Source: Verrucomicrobiales bacterium
GTDB taxonomy: Bacteria; Verrucomicrobiota; Verrucomicrobiia; Verrucomicrobiales; DEV007
Length of the DNA stretch: 64,000 bases
Assembly (NCBI GenBank): GCA_029213265.1
Contig: JARGNG010000014.1
Span: 1 to 64,000, forward strand
Direction of reading: 5' to 3'
Each line of letters starts with the position of its first letter. Position 1 is the first letter of the stretch. This document shows positions 34,524 through 43,257 of this stretch, piece by piece. The notes below the pieces were generated by a model. That model saw only the letters and a program-made list of their open reading frames with translations, made no database searches and was not told the DNA's origin. The position numbers were made by a program, and so were the translations under genes.

Positions 34524-36077
34524 ATGAATTCAAAGATACTCTTTGGTCTGTCCGGTCTGCTAGCGCTTCCCTTTCTTGCGAGTGCAGAACTGAAACTTCC
34601 TGCCATTGTCGGCGATCACATGGTTCTGCAACAAAAGCAGGCCAACCCGATCTGGGGCTGGGATGATCCGGGAACCGAAGTCACCGTGACGATGGGAAAC
34701 CAGACGAAAACGGCGACAGCCGGAGACGACGGGCGCTGGGAGGTCAGGCTCGATCCTTTAGAGGCCAGCTTTGATCCTGCTACGCTGGTGGTAAAGGGGA
34801 CTTCGACGAAAGAGTTCTCCGACGTTCTCGTCGGGGAAGTCTGGATGTGTTCCGGGCAGTCAAACATGGGAATGACCGTTGCGGGCGACTGGAAAGTGCA
34901 GGTCGAATCCCTCGCTTCGAATCATCCGAATCTACGTCTGATCACCGTTCCGCGAGTGGGGACTCAGGAATTGCAGAATGACTTCAACGGAAAATGGGAG
35001 TCCGCGAATTCCGAGAATTGCAAAACGTTCTCTGCGGTTGGCTTCTTCTATGGTCGCTATCTTCATGAAATTCTGGATGTGCCGGTTGGATTGATTAACA
35101 ACGCGTGGGGTGGATCTGCTGCCGAGGCATGGGTGCGACGGGAGTCGCTGGAGAAAGACCCGCGTTTCGCCGCGCTGATGGAAGGATGGGTCAGGCGCGA
35201 GACGCTGCTCCAGAGCGAGGAGGAAAAGGCGAGATATGCGGCCGCGCTCGTCGCGTGGGAAGAAAAAGTAAAGGCAGCCAAAGAGGCGGGAACATCTCCG
35301 CCACGCCGGCCCTCGTCACCGGAGCAGGTCCTGACCGGAAATGCCCGTCCCGGAAATATTTTCGCGGGAGTGGTTCATCCGACTCTCGGATACGGCATGA
35401 AAGGTGTCATCTGGTACCAGGGGGAGAGCAACGCGGGCCGTGCCTATGAATACCGCTCCCTGTTCCCCTACATGATCGAGCAATGGCGGGCGGAATGGGG
35501 ACAGGGGGATTTTCCTTTCTACTGGGTCCAGTTGGCCGACTTTCGATCCGAAGTTGAGCAGCCCGGCGACAGCCAGTGGGCAGAGCTGCGGGAGGCGCAG
35601 ACCATGGCGATGTCACTTTCCAACACCGGTGAGGCCGTCATCATTGATCTGGGGGAAGCGAATGACATTCATCCGAAGAACAAGTATGACGTCGCCGCCC
35701 GGCTGGTTCGCTGGGCCCTCGTGAAGGACTACGGGTATGCAAATATCGAGCCGCAAAGCCCGACCTATAGCGAGATGAGTGTCGACGGTAACAAAGCGAC
35801 ACTGACATTTGATCACGTCAGTGGAGGCCTTCGCACCGTGGATGTGAACGAAGTGCACGGCTTCGCAATTTGTGGGGAGGATCGCAAGTGGGTTTGGGCG
35901 GACGCCAAAATCACAGGGAAAGATACGATCGAGGTTTGGAGTGAGGCGGTCGCGGCTCCCGTGGCTGTCCGGTATGCCTGGGCCGAGAATCCTGTCTGCA
36001 ACGTTCACTCCAAAGACGGACTTCCGCTAACTCCCTTCCGGACCGATGATTTTCCGATGATCACGAAACCGAAGTGA
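34524..36077 (+). CDS. Secreted sialate O-acetylesterase-type SGNH hydrolase
   Basis: This 517-residue protein has a signal peptide at 1-21 (ILFGLSGLLALPFLASA). A beta domain (about 23-100, AIVGDHMVLQQKQANPIWGWDDPG) precedes the SGNH hydrolase, as is standard. Nucleophile S113 lies in MCSGQSNMGM. GVIWYQGESNAGRA holds the oxyanion and substrate Glu region, and ANDIHPKNKYDVAARL provides the catalytic D/H pair. The family removes O-acetyl groups from sialic acids, and many bacterial members act on acetylated xylan or other glycans, which may fit better beside sulfatases. It is convergent with the RRM gene and has a strong terminator after it. Confidence 0.93.
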   Translation: MNSKILFGLSGLLALPFLASAELKLPAIVGDHMVLQQKQANPIWGWDDPGTEVTVTMGNQTKTATAGDDGRWEVRLDPLEASFDPATLVVKGTSTKEFSDVLVGEVWMCSGQSNMGMTVAGDWKVQVESLASNHPNLRLITVPRVGTQELQNDFNGKWESANSENCKTFSAVGFFYGRYLHEILDVPVGLINNAWGGSAAEAWVRRESLEKDPRFAALMEGWVRRETLLQSEEEKARYAAALVAWEEKVKAAKEAGTSPPRRPSSPEQVLTGNARPGNIFAGVVHPTLGYGMKGVIWYQGESNAGRAYEYRSLFPYMIEQWRAEWGQGDFPFYWVQLADFRSEVEQPGDSQWAELREAQTMAMSLSNTGEAVIIDLGEANDIHPKNKYDVAARLVRWALVKDYGYANIEPQSPTYSEMSVDGNKATLTFDHVSGGLRTVDVNEVHGFAICGEDRKWVWADAKITGKDTIEVWSEAVAAPVAVRYAWAENPVCNVHSKDGLPLTPFRTDDFPMITKPK

Positions 36078-36092
36078 TTTCCGGAAATAAAA

Positions 36093-36128
36093 AAGGCGAC
36101 TCTCCGTGAGGAGGGCCGCCTTTTTTTT
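36093..36128. terminator. Bidirectional terminator
   Basis: AAGGCGACTCTCC (36093-36105) pairs with GGAGGGCCGCCTT (36110-36122) through loop GTGA, with one mismatch and one wobble. An A-run precedes it and eight T residues follow, so it can stop both the esterase and the convergent RRM gene. Confidence 0.9.
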
Positions 36129-36149
36129 GAAAGCTTTAGCAAGGACGAA

Positions 36150-36437
36150 TTAGTATCGTCCTCGTCCGCCGCCACCACCACCACCACCGCGATCTTCGCG
36201 AGGGCGGGCTTCGTTCACCTTGAGGGTGCGTCCATCCACATCCTGGCCGTCGATTGCTTCAATCGCTGCCTCCATTGCGGACTTGGAATCCATGGTCACG
36301 AACGCAAATCCGCGGGGTCGTCCTGTTTCGCGATCTTGCGGTACGTGAACATCAGTCACAGTGCCGTGGTCGGAAAAGAGGGTTTCAAGATCTTCCTTAG
36401 TCGTATCAAACGACAGGTTGCCTACATACATTTTCAT
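36150..36437 (-). CDS. Glycine-rich RNA-recognition-motif protein
   Basis: This 95-residue protein has one RRM with RNP2 at 4-9 (YVGNLSF) and RNP1 at 42-49 (RGFAFVTM), both aromatic pairs intact, followed by a glycine/arginine tail ([14 protein letters not shown]). Such small RRM proteins in cyanobacteria, Bacteroidota and the PVC group bind single-stranded RNA and are often cold-induced RNA chaperones. Length and domain order match the family exactly. It has its own 235-base upstream region with no other gene, and shares the terminator with the convergent esterase gene. Cold regulation cannot be judged from the sequence. Confidence 0.95.
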   Translation of the reverse strand: MKMYVGNLSFDTTKEDLETLFSDHGTVTDVHVPQDRETGRPRGFAFVTMDSKSAMEAAIEAIDGQDVDGRTLKVNEARPREDRGGGGGGGGRGRY

Positions 36438-36672
36438 AATAATCGGCGGTTCGCTATTAGCTTCGTCCTCTTCACCTGTCCCCTTTCAGCGGGTTTCGAA
36501 TCGTCACTGACTCTTATGACTCACGTAACGAAACTCCAGAAATTGATTTCGTCACTTCTCGAACCGATGGCAACCCATACCCCCGTTTTCCGATAATTTC
36601 ACCTCGAAAATTGATTCTTTCGACAAAACGTCGTTTTGATGGCGTGTAACGGGCAGCGAAAAAACGAACACG

Positions 36673-37392
36673 TCACCTCTTTCGGACCTTGTAGGTCGTG
36701 CGATTGCCGGTTTTCATCCTTTCCACCTCAAAGAGGTCAATCGCCTTGAAAAGATCGCTCAGTTTGCTGTAGCCGTAGGTTCGGTGATCGAAAGGCCCCT
36801 GGTTTGAAATATGAGCCCCGACAGGACCGAGAGAGGCCCAGCCATCGTCGTCGGCCGAAGCATCGATCGCCCGCCGGAGAGTATTCATGAGCTTGGTGTT
36901 TCCTTTGAGCTGGTTGCCCGAACTCTTTCGCTCTTTCTTGGCTTCCGCTGACTCGGCCTCGTCATCGAGAAAGAGGAATTTGGTACAGGCATTAATAAAA
37001 GGAGCCGGAGTATTCTGTCCTCCGAATCCAATGACCTGCTTTCCCTCCGCCCGAATTCGGGTGCAGAGAGGCGTGAAATCGCAGTCAGATGAGATGAGAG
37101 CAAAAGTTTGCACATCCTTGGTGTAAAGCAGATCCATCGCGTCGATGAGTAATCGCATGTCGGTGCCGTTCTTTCCTTTGACCATGTCAAAGAGTTGAAC
37201 CGGCTCGATCGCATATTCGTGGAGAACCTTGGTCCAACCTGAAAGGCCGCGTTTTGTCCAGTTCCCATAGGCTTTGCGAACATTGACGACACCGTGAGTG
37301 GCGAGTTCGGTAATGATGAAGTCGATCTTGGCAGCCGGCGCATTGTCGGCATCGATAAGGAGGGCGATACTTTCGTCGGGAGTTTCAGGCAT
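36673..37392 (-). CDS. NYN-domain protein with C-terminal OST-HTH/LOTUS domain
   Basis: This 239-residue cytoplasmic protein has a PIN-like NYN nuclease domain (1-140): LLIDADNAP with D14 and D16, NGTDMRLLIDAMDLL, and LISSDCDFTPLCTRIRAEGKQVIGFG. These acidic clusters are the metal site expected of an RNase. Residues 165-237 read as an OST-HTH (LOTUS) winged helix (LMNTLRRAIDASADDDGWASL, YGYSKLSDLFKAIDLFEV), an RNA-binding module. The combination is that of LabA-like/limkain-like proteins. RNA binding and cleavage are therefore likely, but the target is unknown. It is a single gene between the RRM gene and the PQQ dehydrogenase, and RNA function of both neighbours may be coincidence. Confidence 0.92.
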   Translation of the reverse strand: MPETPDESIALLIDADNAPAAKIDFIITELATHGVVNVRKAYGNWTKRGLSGWTKVLHEYAIEPVQLFDMVKGKNGTDMRLLIDAMDLLYTKDVQTFALISSDCDFTPLCTRIRAEGKQVIGFGGQNTPAPFINACTKFLFLDDEAESAEAKKERKSSGNQLKGNTKLMNTLRRAIDASADDDGWASLGPVGAHISNQGPFDHRTYGYSKLSDLFKAIDLFEVERMKTGNRTTYKVRKR

Positions 37393-37460
37393 AGGGGAAA
37401 CCTAACAGGGTTTGGTCGTTGAGGAAACCCTCTTGGAAGTCAGGATCCCCAGATCTTTTC

Positions 37461-40082
37461 CTACCTCGCGAATTCAATCCACTCCAGGTTCATGAGATGG
37501 GTTTTTCCGGGCCGGGAGAATCGGATGTAAAGATCTCCTCGCCGGGAAGCGGGTTGAATAGAGGCTTCTTTGGTCACTTTTTTGTCCCATGCTCCGGTCG
37601 GAGGTGCCTCCACTTTACCCAGAAGTTCTCCCTCGGGGGATCCGTAGCGAATTTCGATCGTGCCTCCTGCTCCGGCGGAAGCGTACTGCACTTTCGCTTT
37701 GGTCCGGTCAGTCAGATTGATGTTCTCAAATTTCAGCCATCCGCCGTCGGAGATCGCCCCGGCACGAGTGCCGGAAATGCTGAGTCCCTCGTGAGCATCC
37801 GACTCCGAAGGTAATAGTTGGGAGCTCCGCAAACGGATCGTCGATACCCCGCTCAAGGGCGCTATGGGAGGGGCGCCGCTATCGAGGTAGGACGCTTCGA
37901 TGATCAAAACCCCCGAACCGGTCTTCGGATCGATCTTTTCGGGCGTGGCGATTTGAAAGTCGCCCGTTGCTCCGGTGAGGACAGCATCGGACTCTTCGGC
38001 TCCCAGCGAGAAAATCCACTCTGCCATTTGACGGGATTGCTCAATTCCATGTTGCGGGTGTGGAATCATCGGGATTTCTCCCCAGATACCGGTGGAGCCG
38101 GTCACGATTCGTTTCGCGACTTCGTCGAGAGCGTGCTCCTGATCTTTGTATTTCGCAGCGACCTCCAGGTACGAGGGGCCGACCAGTCTTCGATCGACCA
38201 TGTGGCAGTTGAAGCAGTCGCTTTTCTTCATCAGCTCCAAACCGGGCGGGAGGGTTTGTGCTCCAGTCAGGGAGGCCTCGGTCTCTTTAAACTTCCCTGG
38301 GACAAGCTGATGAAACAGCTTCACACGCTCTGCAACCGGCTCCGCGTCCTCAGTATCGGTAATGCGAACGGACCAGTTGATCGACTGGTCAAAGTCGTAA
38401 AAATCGCCATCCCGGGGAGTTTCGAAGGTGACTTCCGGGGGATCGTTACCAACCAGAACAGGGACGGATGCCGTCGCGGATGCTCCCGCGGAATCGGTCA
38501 CCGTTAAGACCGCCTGATAGGAGCCGATTGTTCCGAAGGCGAGCTGCGGATTGGGTTTAGTTTCTTTGAAAGAGTCGCTTCCCGGAACAATTTTCCACTC
38601 GTAGTTCAGTTCATCTCCGTCCGGGTCGGTCGTGCCTTCGCTGGAAAATTTCACGTCGAGGGGAGGTCGTCCAACGGCACCGGTCGCGGTGACTTGAATC
38701 CTGGGCGGGCGGTTCCCGCGAACATAGTCGATGCGGATGAGCTTGCAGTCCGGATTCACTCCCCAGGTTTCCCCGTATTCGATCAGATAGAGGGAGCCGT
38801 CCGGCCCGAAGTCCATGTCGATGGGCCTGACGAAACCATACTCCGGCATAAATTCCTTGAGGGAAACGATGTCGGAATTTTCGTCGAGCTTCACTCCGAA
38901 AATCCAGTGTCGGCTCCATTCGTAAATGAAGAGGGTGTTGTCGAAATGAGCGGGGAACCTGGTTTCGCTTTCCAGATCTTTGTCATAGTGATAGACAGGG
39001 CCGGCACAGGCCGTTCGTCCTCCGGTCCGCAACATCGGGAAATCTTCGGTTTCGTTGCGGTGATAGTAGACAAAGGCGGGCTGAGCCGGTGGCAGGGTCT
39101 GCACGCCCTCGCTGTATGGCGAGTTATTGACCGGAGCTGCCGGATCAAAGAGCTTGCCAATCTCTCCGGTCTCGAAATCAACATCGTGATAGGGAAGATT
39201 CGGTCCGACAAAGTAGGGCCAGCCGAAATTGCCGGCCTTGCGTGCCTGATTGATTTCATCGTGACCCGCTGGTCCGCGATCCCCCGGAGTCCCCGCATCG
39301 GGTCCGACCTCGCCCCAATAGAGGTGGCCACTCTTTTGATCGACACTGATCCGCCACGGATTCCGGCATCCCATAACGTAGATTTCAGGAATGCCGTCGG
39401 AGCCGTCTTTGGGGAAGAGATTGCCATCAGGGACCTCGTAGCTTCCACCGTCCTTTGGTAGAATCCGGAGAATCTTTCCGTTGTAGCTGAACTTGTTGGA
39501 AGCCGATTTCTGCGCGTCCCAGGGCATGCGATCGGGACGTTCATCGATCGGGGCAAAGCCTTTGGAGTCGCCTCCCGGATGGGTGTTGTCTCCCGTGGCG
39601 ATAAAGAGGCAGCCATCCGGACCAAACTCGAGAGAACCGGCGTGGTGACAGCACTGCAGGCGCTGCTCTTCGAATTTCAGGAGAAGTTTTTCCGACTCCA
39701 GGTCAAGCGTATCTCCGTCCATCTTGAAACGGCTCACATGCTGGCCGGAAAAATCTGGCGGGGAGTATTGCAGGTAGATCCAGTTGTTTTTTGAAAAGTC
39801 GGGATCGAGCGCGATTCCAATGAGACCGTTTTCCTGCTGGGTCGTCACTTCCAGCGTTCCCGCTTCAACGATTGTTCCACTGTTGGGCTGCAGAATGCGG
39901 AGCCGTCCTTCCAGTTCGATGAAGAAGACGCGACCGTCCGGAGCTACTTCCAGTTCCATAGGTCGAAGTAATCCCGTCGCCAGCGTTGTCGGAGTGAGCC
40001 GTCCCGGATCGAAGTCTTCTCCGGAAAGTGAAAAGGAAACAGCAAGGAGGCAGAAGGCGAAAGGAACTGGAATCAATTTCAT
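37461..40082 (-). CDS. Secreted PQQ-dependent sugar dehydrogenase-like / PKD / cytochrome c / CBM6-like fusion
   Basis: This 873-residue protein has a signal peptide at about 1-20. Residues 25-420 are a glucose/sorbosone dehydrogenase propeller (LRPMELEVAPDGRVFFIELEG, HAGSLEFGPDGCLFIATGDN, GCRNPWRISVD). A PKD domain follows (about 430-520, SSEGTTDPDGDELNYEWKI). A class I cytochrome c is marked by CFNCHMVDRRLVGPSY, with the axial Met likely in IPMIPHP. The last 150 residues look like a CBM6-type lectin domain (TRAGAISDGGWLKFENINL). It would oxidise a sugar and pass electrons to its own heme while bound to a polymer. ATG 40082 suits the signal peptide. It has no operon partner. Confidence 0.9.
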   Translation of the reverse strand: MKLIPVPFAFCLLAVSFSLSGEDFDPGRLTPTTLATGLLRPMELEVAPDGRVFFIELEGRLRILQPNSGTIVEAGTLEVTTQQENGLIGIALDPDFSKNNWIYLQYSPPDFSGQHVSRFKMDGDTLDLESEKLLLKFEEQRLQCCHHAGSLEFGPDGCLFIATGDNTHPGGDSKGFAPIDERPDRMPWDAQKSASNKFSYNGKILRILPKDGGSYEVPDGNLFPKDGSDGIPEIYVMGCRNPWRISVDQKSGHLYWGEVGPDAGTPGDRGPAGHDEINQARKAGNFGWPYFVGPNLPYHDVDFETGEIGKLFDPAAPVNNSPYSEGVQTLPPAQPAFVYYHRNETEDFPMLRTGGRTACAGPVYHYDKDLESETRFPAHFDNTLFIYEWSRHWIFGVKLDENSDIVSLKEFMPEYGFVRPIDMDFGPDGSLYLIEYGETWGVNPDCKLIRIDYVRGNRPPRIQVTATGAVGRPPLDVKFSSEGTTDPDGDELNYEWKIVPGSDSFKETKPNPQLAFGTIGSYQAVLTVTDSAGASATASVPVLVGNDPPEVTFETPRDGDFYDFDQSINWSVRITDTEDAEPVAERVKLFHQLVPGKFKETEASLTGAQTLPPGLELMKKSDCFNCHMVDRRLVGPSYLEVAAKYKDQEHALDEVAKRIVTGSTGIWGEIPMIPHPQHGIEQSRQMAEWIFSLGAEESDAVLTGATGDFQIATPEKIDPKTGSGVLIIEASYLDSGAPPIAPLSGVSTIRLRSSQLLPSESDAHEGLSISGTRAGAISDGGWLKFENINLTDRTKAKVQYASAGAGGTIEIRYGSPEGELLGKVEAPPTGAWDKKVTKEASIQPASRRGDLYIRFSRPGKTHLMNLEWIEFAR

Positions 40083-40260
40083 TGGAAGGGAGATGGATCG
40101 AAAGGCTATACGAAATTCTTGTCCATCCAACTGCCGTGTTTACGCTCTCGCGGATTCGGTGAAAAACCAAACCATTTGGAATCAGGAGCCCTTTCATTCC
40201 CGCTTGCTTTCCGGGGCAGATAGCAAAAACTGGTGCTGCGTTCACTCTACTCTTACATCC

Positions 40261-41709
40261 TTGATTCGATTCACCTCATTACTGCTCTGCGCGACTACCT
40301 CGTTGACTGCTTTTTTGCATGCTCAGGAAGGGGAGGAAGCCGTGCGGAAGAGACCCCATATCGTTCTGGTGATGTCGGATGATCAAGGGTGGGGCGATGT
40401 GGGCTACAATGGGCACCCCCATCTTCAGACTCCAAATCTGGATGCGGCGGCGGCGTCGGGGCTCCGGTTTGATTCCTTTTACGCAGCGGCTCCTTCGTGT
40501 TCGCCGACCCGGGCGAGCGTGCTGACGGGGCGCCACCCCAATCGCATGGGAGTTTTCAGTTGGGGCCATCCCATCCGGCCGCAGGAAATCACCATTGCGG
40601 AAGTGCTGCAGAAGGAGGGCTACGCGACGGGCCACTTCGGGAAGTGGCATCTCGGCTCCGTCCGTGCCGAGAGTCCGGTGAACCCGGGGGAAAATGGATT
40701 CACCCGCTGGTTCAGTGCACCCAATTTCTACGACAATAATCCCGTCATGAGTGACGAGGGGAAGGAAGTCAAAATTGAAGGCGAGAGCAGTATGATTGCC
40801 GTCGAGGCCGCCCTCGAATGGATTACCGAGACAGCGAGAAGTGAAGCTCCCGTTTTCGCTGTCGTGTGGTTTGGCTCCCCGCACTACCCTCATCGGGCCG
40901 CTCCGGAGGATGCCGCGCTCTACGGGGATCAGCCGAAGAAAATGCGGGAGTTTCTCGGGGAAGTCACGGGGATCGACCGTGCCTTCGGTCGTCTTCGGAA
41001 TGGTCTCGCGGAGATCGGAATCCGCGACAACACGATTCTCTGGTTCACCAGTGACAACGGAGCCCTGAAGAGAGTGGGAAACACGGGAGGATACCGTGGA
41101 GGAAAGCACAATGTTTATGAAGGGGGACTCCGGGTTCCTGCGCTCATGGAATGGCCGGCTGTGATTGATCGGCCGAAGTCTTCCCCGGTGCGCTGTTCAA
41201 CGGTCGATATTTTTCCGACCCTGCTCGATCTTGCCGACGTCTCCGACGAGGGGGTGCCAATCCTTGATGGAATCAGCCTGGCCCCCTTGATCCGGGGAAA
41301 TATGAACCTGCGCTCTGAGCCGCTTGGATTTTGGAATGCCAACATTCCCGGACAGTTTACGAACCCTGCCGGACCGGTTTCCAAGATTCTTCCCACCTTC
41401 GAGAACTGGAGTGACAAGAAGGTGAAGCGCGTTACGAAGCGGGTGGAAAGAGTGCCGCGCCAGAAGTTCCCAACGGATGTCTTTCCCGGTCATTCCGCCT
41501 GGATTTCAGGCGACTGGAAACTTCATCGCTTTTCGATGAGTGAGGGTCAGAAGGTAAAGTGGGAACTGTTTAATCTGGCTGCGGATCCTCACGAGGACGA
41601 CGACGTGTCAGATGCCCATCCCGAAATTGTCGAGGATCTGAAACGTGGATTGGAGACCTGGTTGCAGAGTGTCGTGGAGAGTCTGAACGGAGCGGACTAC
41701 GAGAGCTAG
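40261..41709 (+). CDS. Secreted sulfatase with TTG start
   Basis: This 482-residue sulfatase keeps IVLVMSDDQGWGDVGYNGHP, formylglycine motif C80-S-P-T-R84 (APSCSPTRASVLTGRHPNR), GHFGKWHLGS and WFTSDNGALKRVGNTGGYRGGKHNVYEGG. The predicted signal peptide LIRFTSLLLCATTSLTAFLHAQ is directly preceded by TTG at 40261. No ATG or GTG lies in frame near it, and upstream in-frame ATGs give a 50-residue hydrophilic extension, so I chose TTG. No Shine-Dalgarno is seen. The substrate is a sulfated glycan or aryl sulfate, unresolved. Divergent from the PQQ dehydrogenase and tail-to-tail with the next gene, sharing CTAG. Confidence 0.9.
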   Translation: MIRFTSLLLCATTSLTAFLHAQEGEEAVRKRPHIVLVMSDDQGWGDVGYNGHPHLQTPNLDAAAASGLRFDSFYAAAPSCSPTRASVLTGRHPNRMGVFSWGHPIRPQEITIAEVLQKEGYATGHFGKWHLGSVRAESPVNPGENGFTRWFSAPNFYDNNPVMSDEGKEVKIEGESSMIAVEAALEWITETARSEAPVFAVVWFGSPHYPHRAAPEDAALYGDQPKKMREFLGEVTGIDRAFGRLRNGLAEIGIRDNTILWFTSDNGALKRVGNTGGYRGGKHNVYEGGLRVPALMEWPAVIDRPKSSPVRCSTVDIFPTLLDLADVSDEGVPILDGISLAPLIRGNMNLRSEPLGFWNANIPGQFTNPAGPVSKILPTFENWSDKKVKRVTKRVERVPRQKFPTDVFPGHSAWISGDWKLHRFSMSEGQKVKWELFNLAADPHEDDDVSDAHPEIVEDLKRGLETWLQSVVESLNGADYES

Positions 41710-42917
41710 CGGTCCGGGCTGACCACCTTCACCGCAGCAATTCGGCCCTCGGCATTGCGGCAGTAAATTTGCCCGTTTGCGATGACGGGAGCCGTCCAGC
41801 ATTTGCCTTCCAACACGGGCTGTTGCAAAACCGGGCGAAAGCCATCCGGTGTCGCCGGGAAAATGGTGAGTTTCCCAAGATCAAAAACGATGACGTGGTT
41901 TCCCGCCGCGACGAGGCCGCCGCTGCCGAACCCTTCCTCTGCCCAGACCGTTTTTCCGGTAGCCGCATCCGTGCAGATCAGTTCGGTGGGGCGATGCGTG
42001 GTTCCGTGCAGGGAGTAGAGATGACCATCAATGAGGACGCCCGGATTGAAATACCATTTCAGGTCGTGCTGCTCCCAGACGACTTCCGGAGGTTTTCCAT
42101 CCGCCGTCGGGCGGAGTCTCTTCGTTCCGCCACTGGAAGAAACGATGATCTCATCACCGATCACGACCGGGTCGGCGGCATTCACGTCGCGACTCGACTT
42201 CGAGGGAAAATCCCAGTGGACAGAGCCGTCGGCACCATTGATGGATGAAATTGATTTCGCAGAAAAGAGGAGGTGCTGCGTCTCGTTTTCTTTGGGTTGG
42301 AATGGAACAATGGTAGCGTAGCCGGATGTATCCGTGTCGGGCAGCCAGATCGTTTCGCCTGTTTCCCGGGAAAGCCCGATCCCTCCGCGGCCGGCGTTGA
42401 GAATGACGAGTTCTCCTTCGACGAAGGCGGAACCGGCAAAGCTCCACTCGGGCAACTTCAGGCCATGATCGGCAATGAGATCACGCGACCAGATCACGTT
42501 TCCTGTTTCCAGGTCGAGGCGAAATACGTGCCCCTTTTTGGAGAGGGTATAGACAGAGCCTTCGTGAACGGTCGGCGTTCCTCCGGGACCTCCCTCATAG
42601 TAAAGCGGGTCGAGGGGACAGTCATAGACATGCTGCCAGATCACTTCGCCGGTTTTTGCATTGAGGCACCAGACGGAGTCCCTTTCCTCCTTGTTCCCCA
42701 TCGTCAAGACCCGGTCACCTACAACGGCGAAAGAGGAAAATCCGATCCCAACATCCGCGTTCCAGATTACGGGGAGAGCGTCAGGGAGCGCCCCCGGGAG
42801 TGTCTCTGTGGAAATGCCGTCAAAGCGAGGCCCGCGCCAGTTGGGCCAGTCTTCTCCGAAAGTGAGGGGCGGGCAGAAAAGGCAAATCCAAAACGCAGCC
42901 GACAGCAGAAACTTCAT
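41706..42917 (-). CDS. Secreted PQQ-repeat beta-propeller protein
   Basis: This 403-residue protein has a signal peptide at 1-21 (FLLSAAFWICLFCPPLTFG). The mature start WPNWRGPRFDGIS is the signature of PQQ-like propeller proteins of this phylum. Blades follow, such as GEVIWQHVYDCPLDPLYYEGGPGGTPTV, LDLETGNVIWSRDLIADHG and GDEIIVSSSGGTKRL. They resemble BamB/quinoprotein folds, but there is no cytochrome domain and no proof of PQQ binding. Its role may be structural or redox. ATG 42917 is preferred over a start at 42992 because of the signal peptide. The stop overlaps the sulfatase stop by 4 bases. Confidence 0.88.
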   Translation of the reverse strand: MKFLLSAAFWICLFCPPLTFGEDWPNWRGPRFDGISTETLPGALPDALPVIWNADVGIGFSSFAVVGDRVLTMGNKEERDSVWCLNAKTGEVIWQHVYDCPLDPLYYEGGPGGTPTVHEGSVYTLSKKGHVFRLDLETGNVIWSRDLIADHGLKLPEWSFAGSAFVEGELVILNAGRGGIGLSRETGETIWLPDTDTSGYATIVPFQPKENETQHLLFSAKSISSINGADGSVHWDFPSKSSRDVNAADPVVIGDEIIVSSSGGTKRLRPTADGKPPEVVWEQHDLKWYFNPGVLIDGHLYSLHGTTHRPTELICTDAATGKTVWAEEGFGSGGLVAAGNHVIVFDLGKLTIFPATPDGFRPVLQQPVLEGKCWTAPVIANGQIYCRNAEGRIAAVKVVSPDR

Positions 42918-42992
42918 CGGAAAGGCTCGCTGTTTTTCCGCCGGAAACAAATCGCTCGAATGCGTGCATCCGAAACGGTTTCGGGAGCCCAA

Positions 42993-43218
42993 TCACTTCC
43001 ACTCCCAGACGTCTTCGGGAACCAGTTGGCTCTCCTTTCGCGCGTGTTCGGATTGGAGCCACTCCTTCGCTTCGGAATCACCCTTCAAGTAAGCATCCCA
43101 GAATTTCGTGGAGAGGAGTTGGATCGCAGCATGATGATGAGCGATTCGTTTCAGACCCCTCTCCCATGACAAAAGCGGCGGACAATGTGAACAGGAGAAA
43201 GAGAACGACTGGTTTCAT
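42993..43218 (-). pseudogene. Remnant of a secreted dienelactone-hydrolase-like esterase
   Basis: From ATG 43218 a signal peptide (MKPVVLFLLFTLSAAFVMGE) is readable, but the frame stops after 42 codons. In another frame, sequence continuing to 42993 reads HHHAAIQLLSTKFWDAYLKG, then EWLQSEHARKE and VPEDVWEWK. The FWDAYLKGD block is typical of the C-terminal end of secreted esterase/dienelactone-hydrolase proteins in this phylum. About 250 middle residues with the catalytic centre are missing. I read this as an internal deletion with frameshift that left both ends. It lies between the PQQ-repeat gene and the GH42-like gene on the same strand. A two-gene explanation is less likely because no ribosome site precedes the second part. 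Confidence 0.72.
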
Positions 43219-43257
43219 CTCCAGCGTAAAACTCTGGAATAAGAAAAAAGTTTCGCT

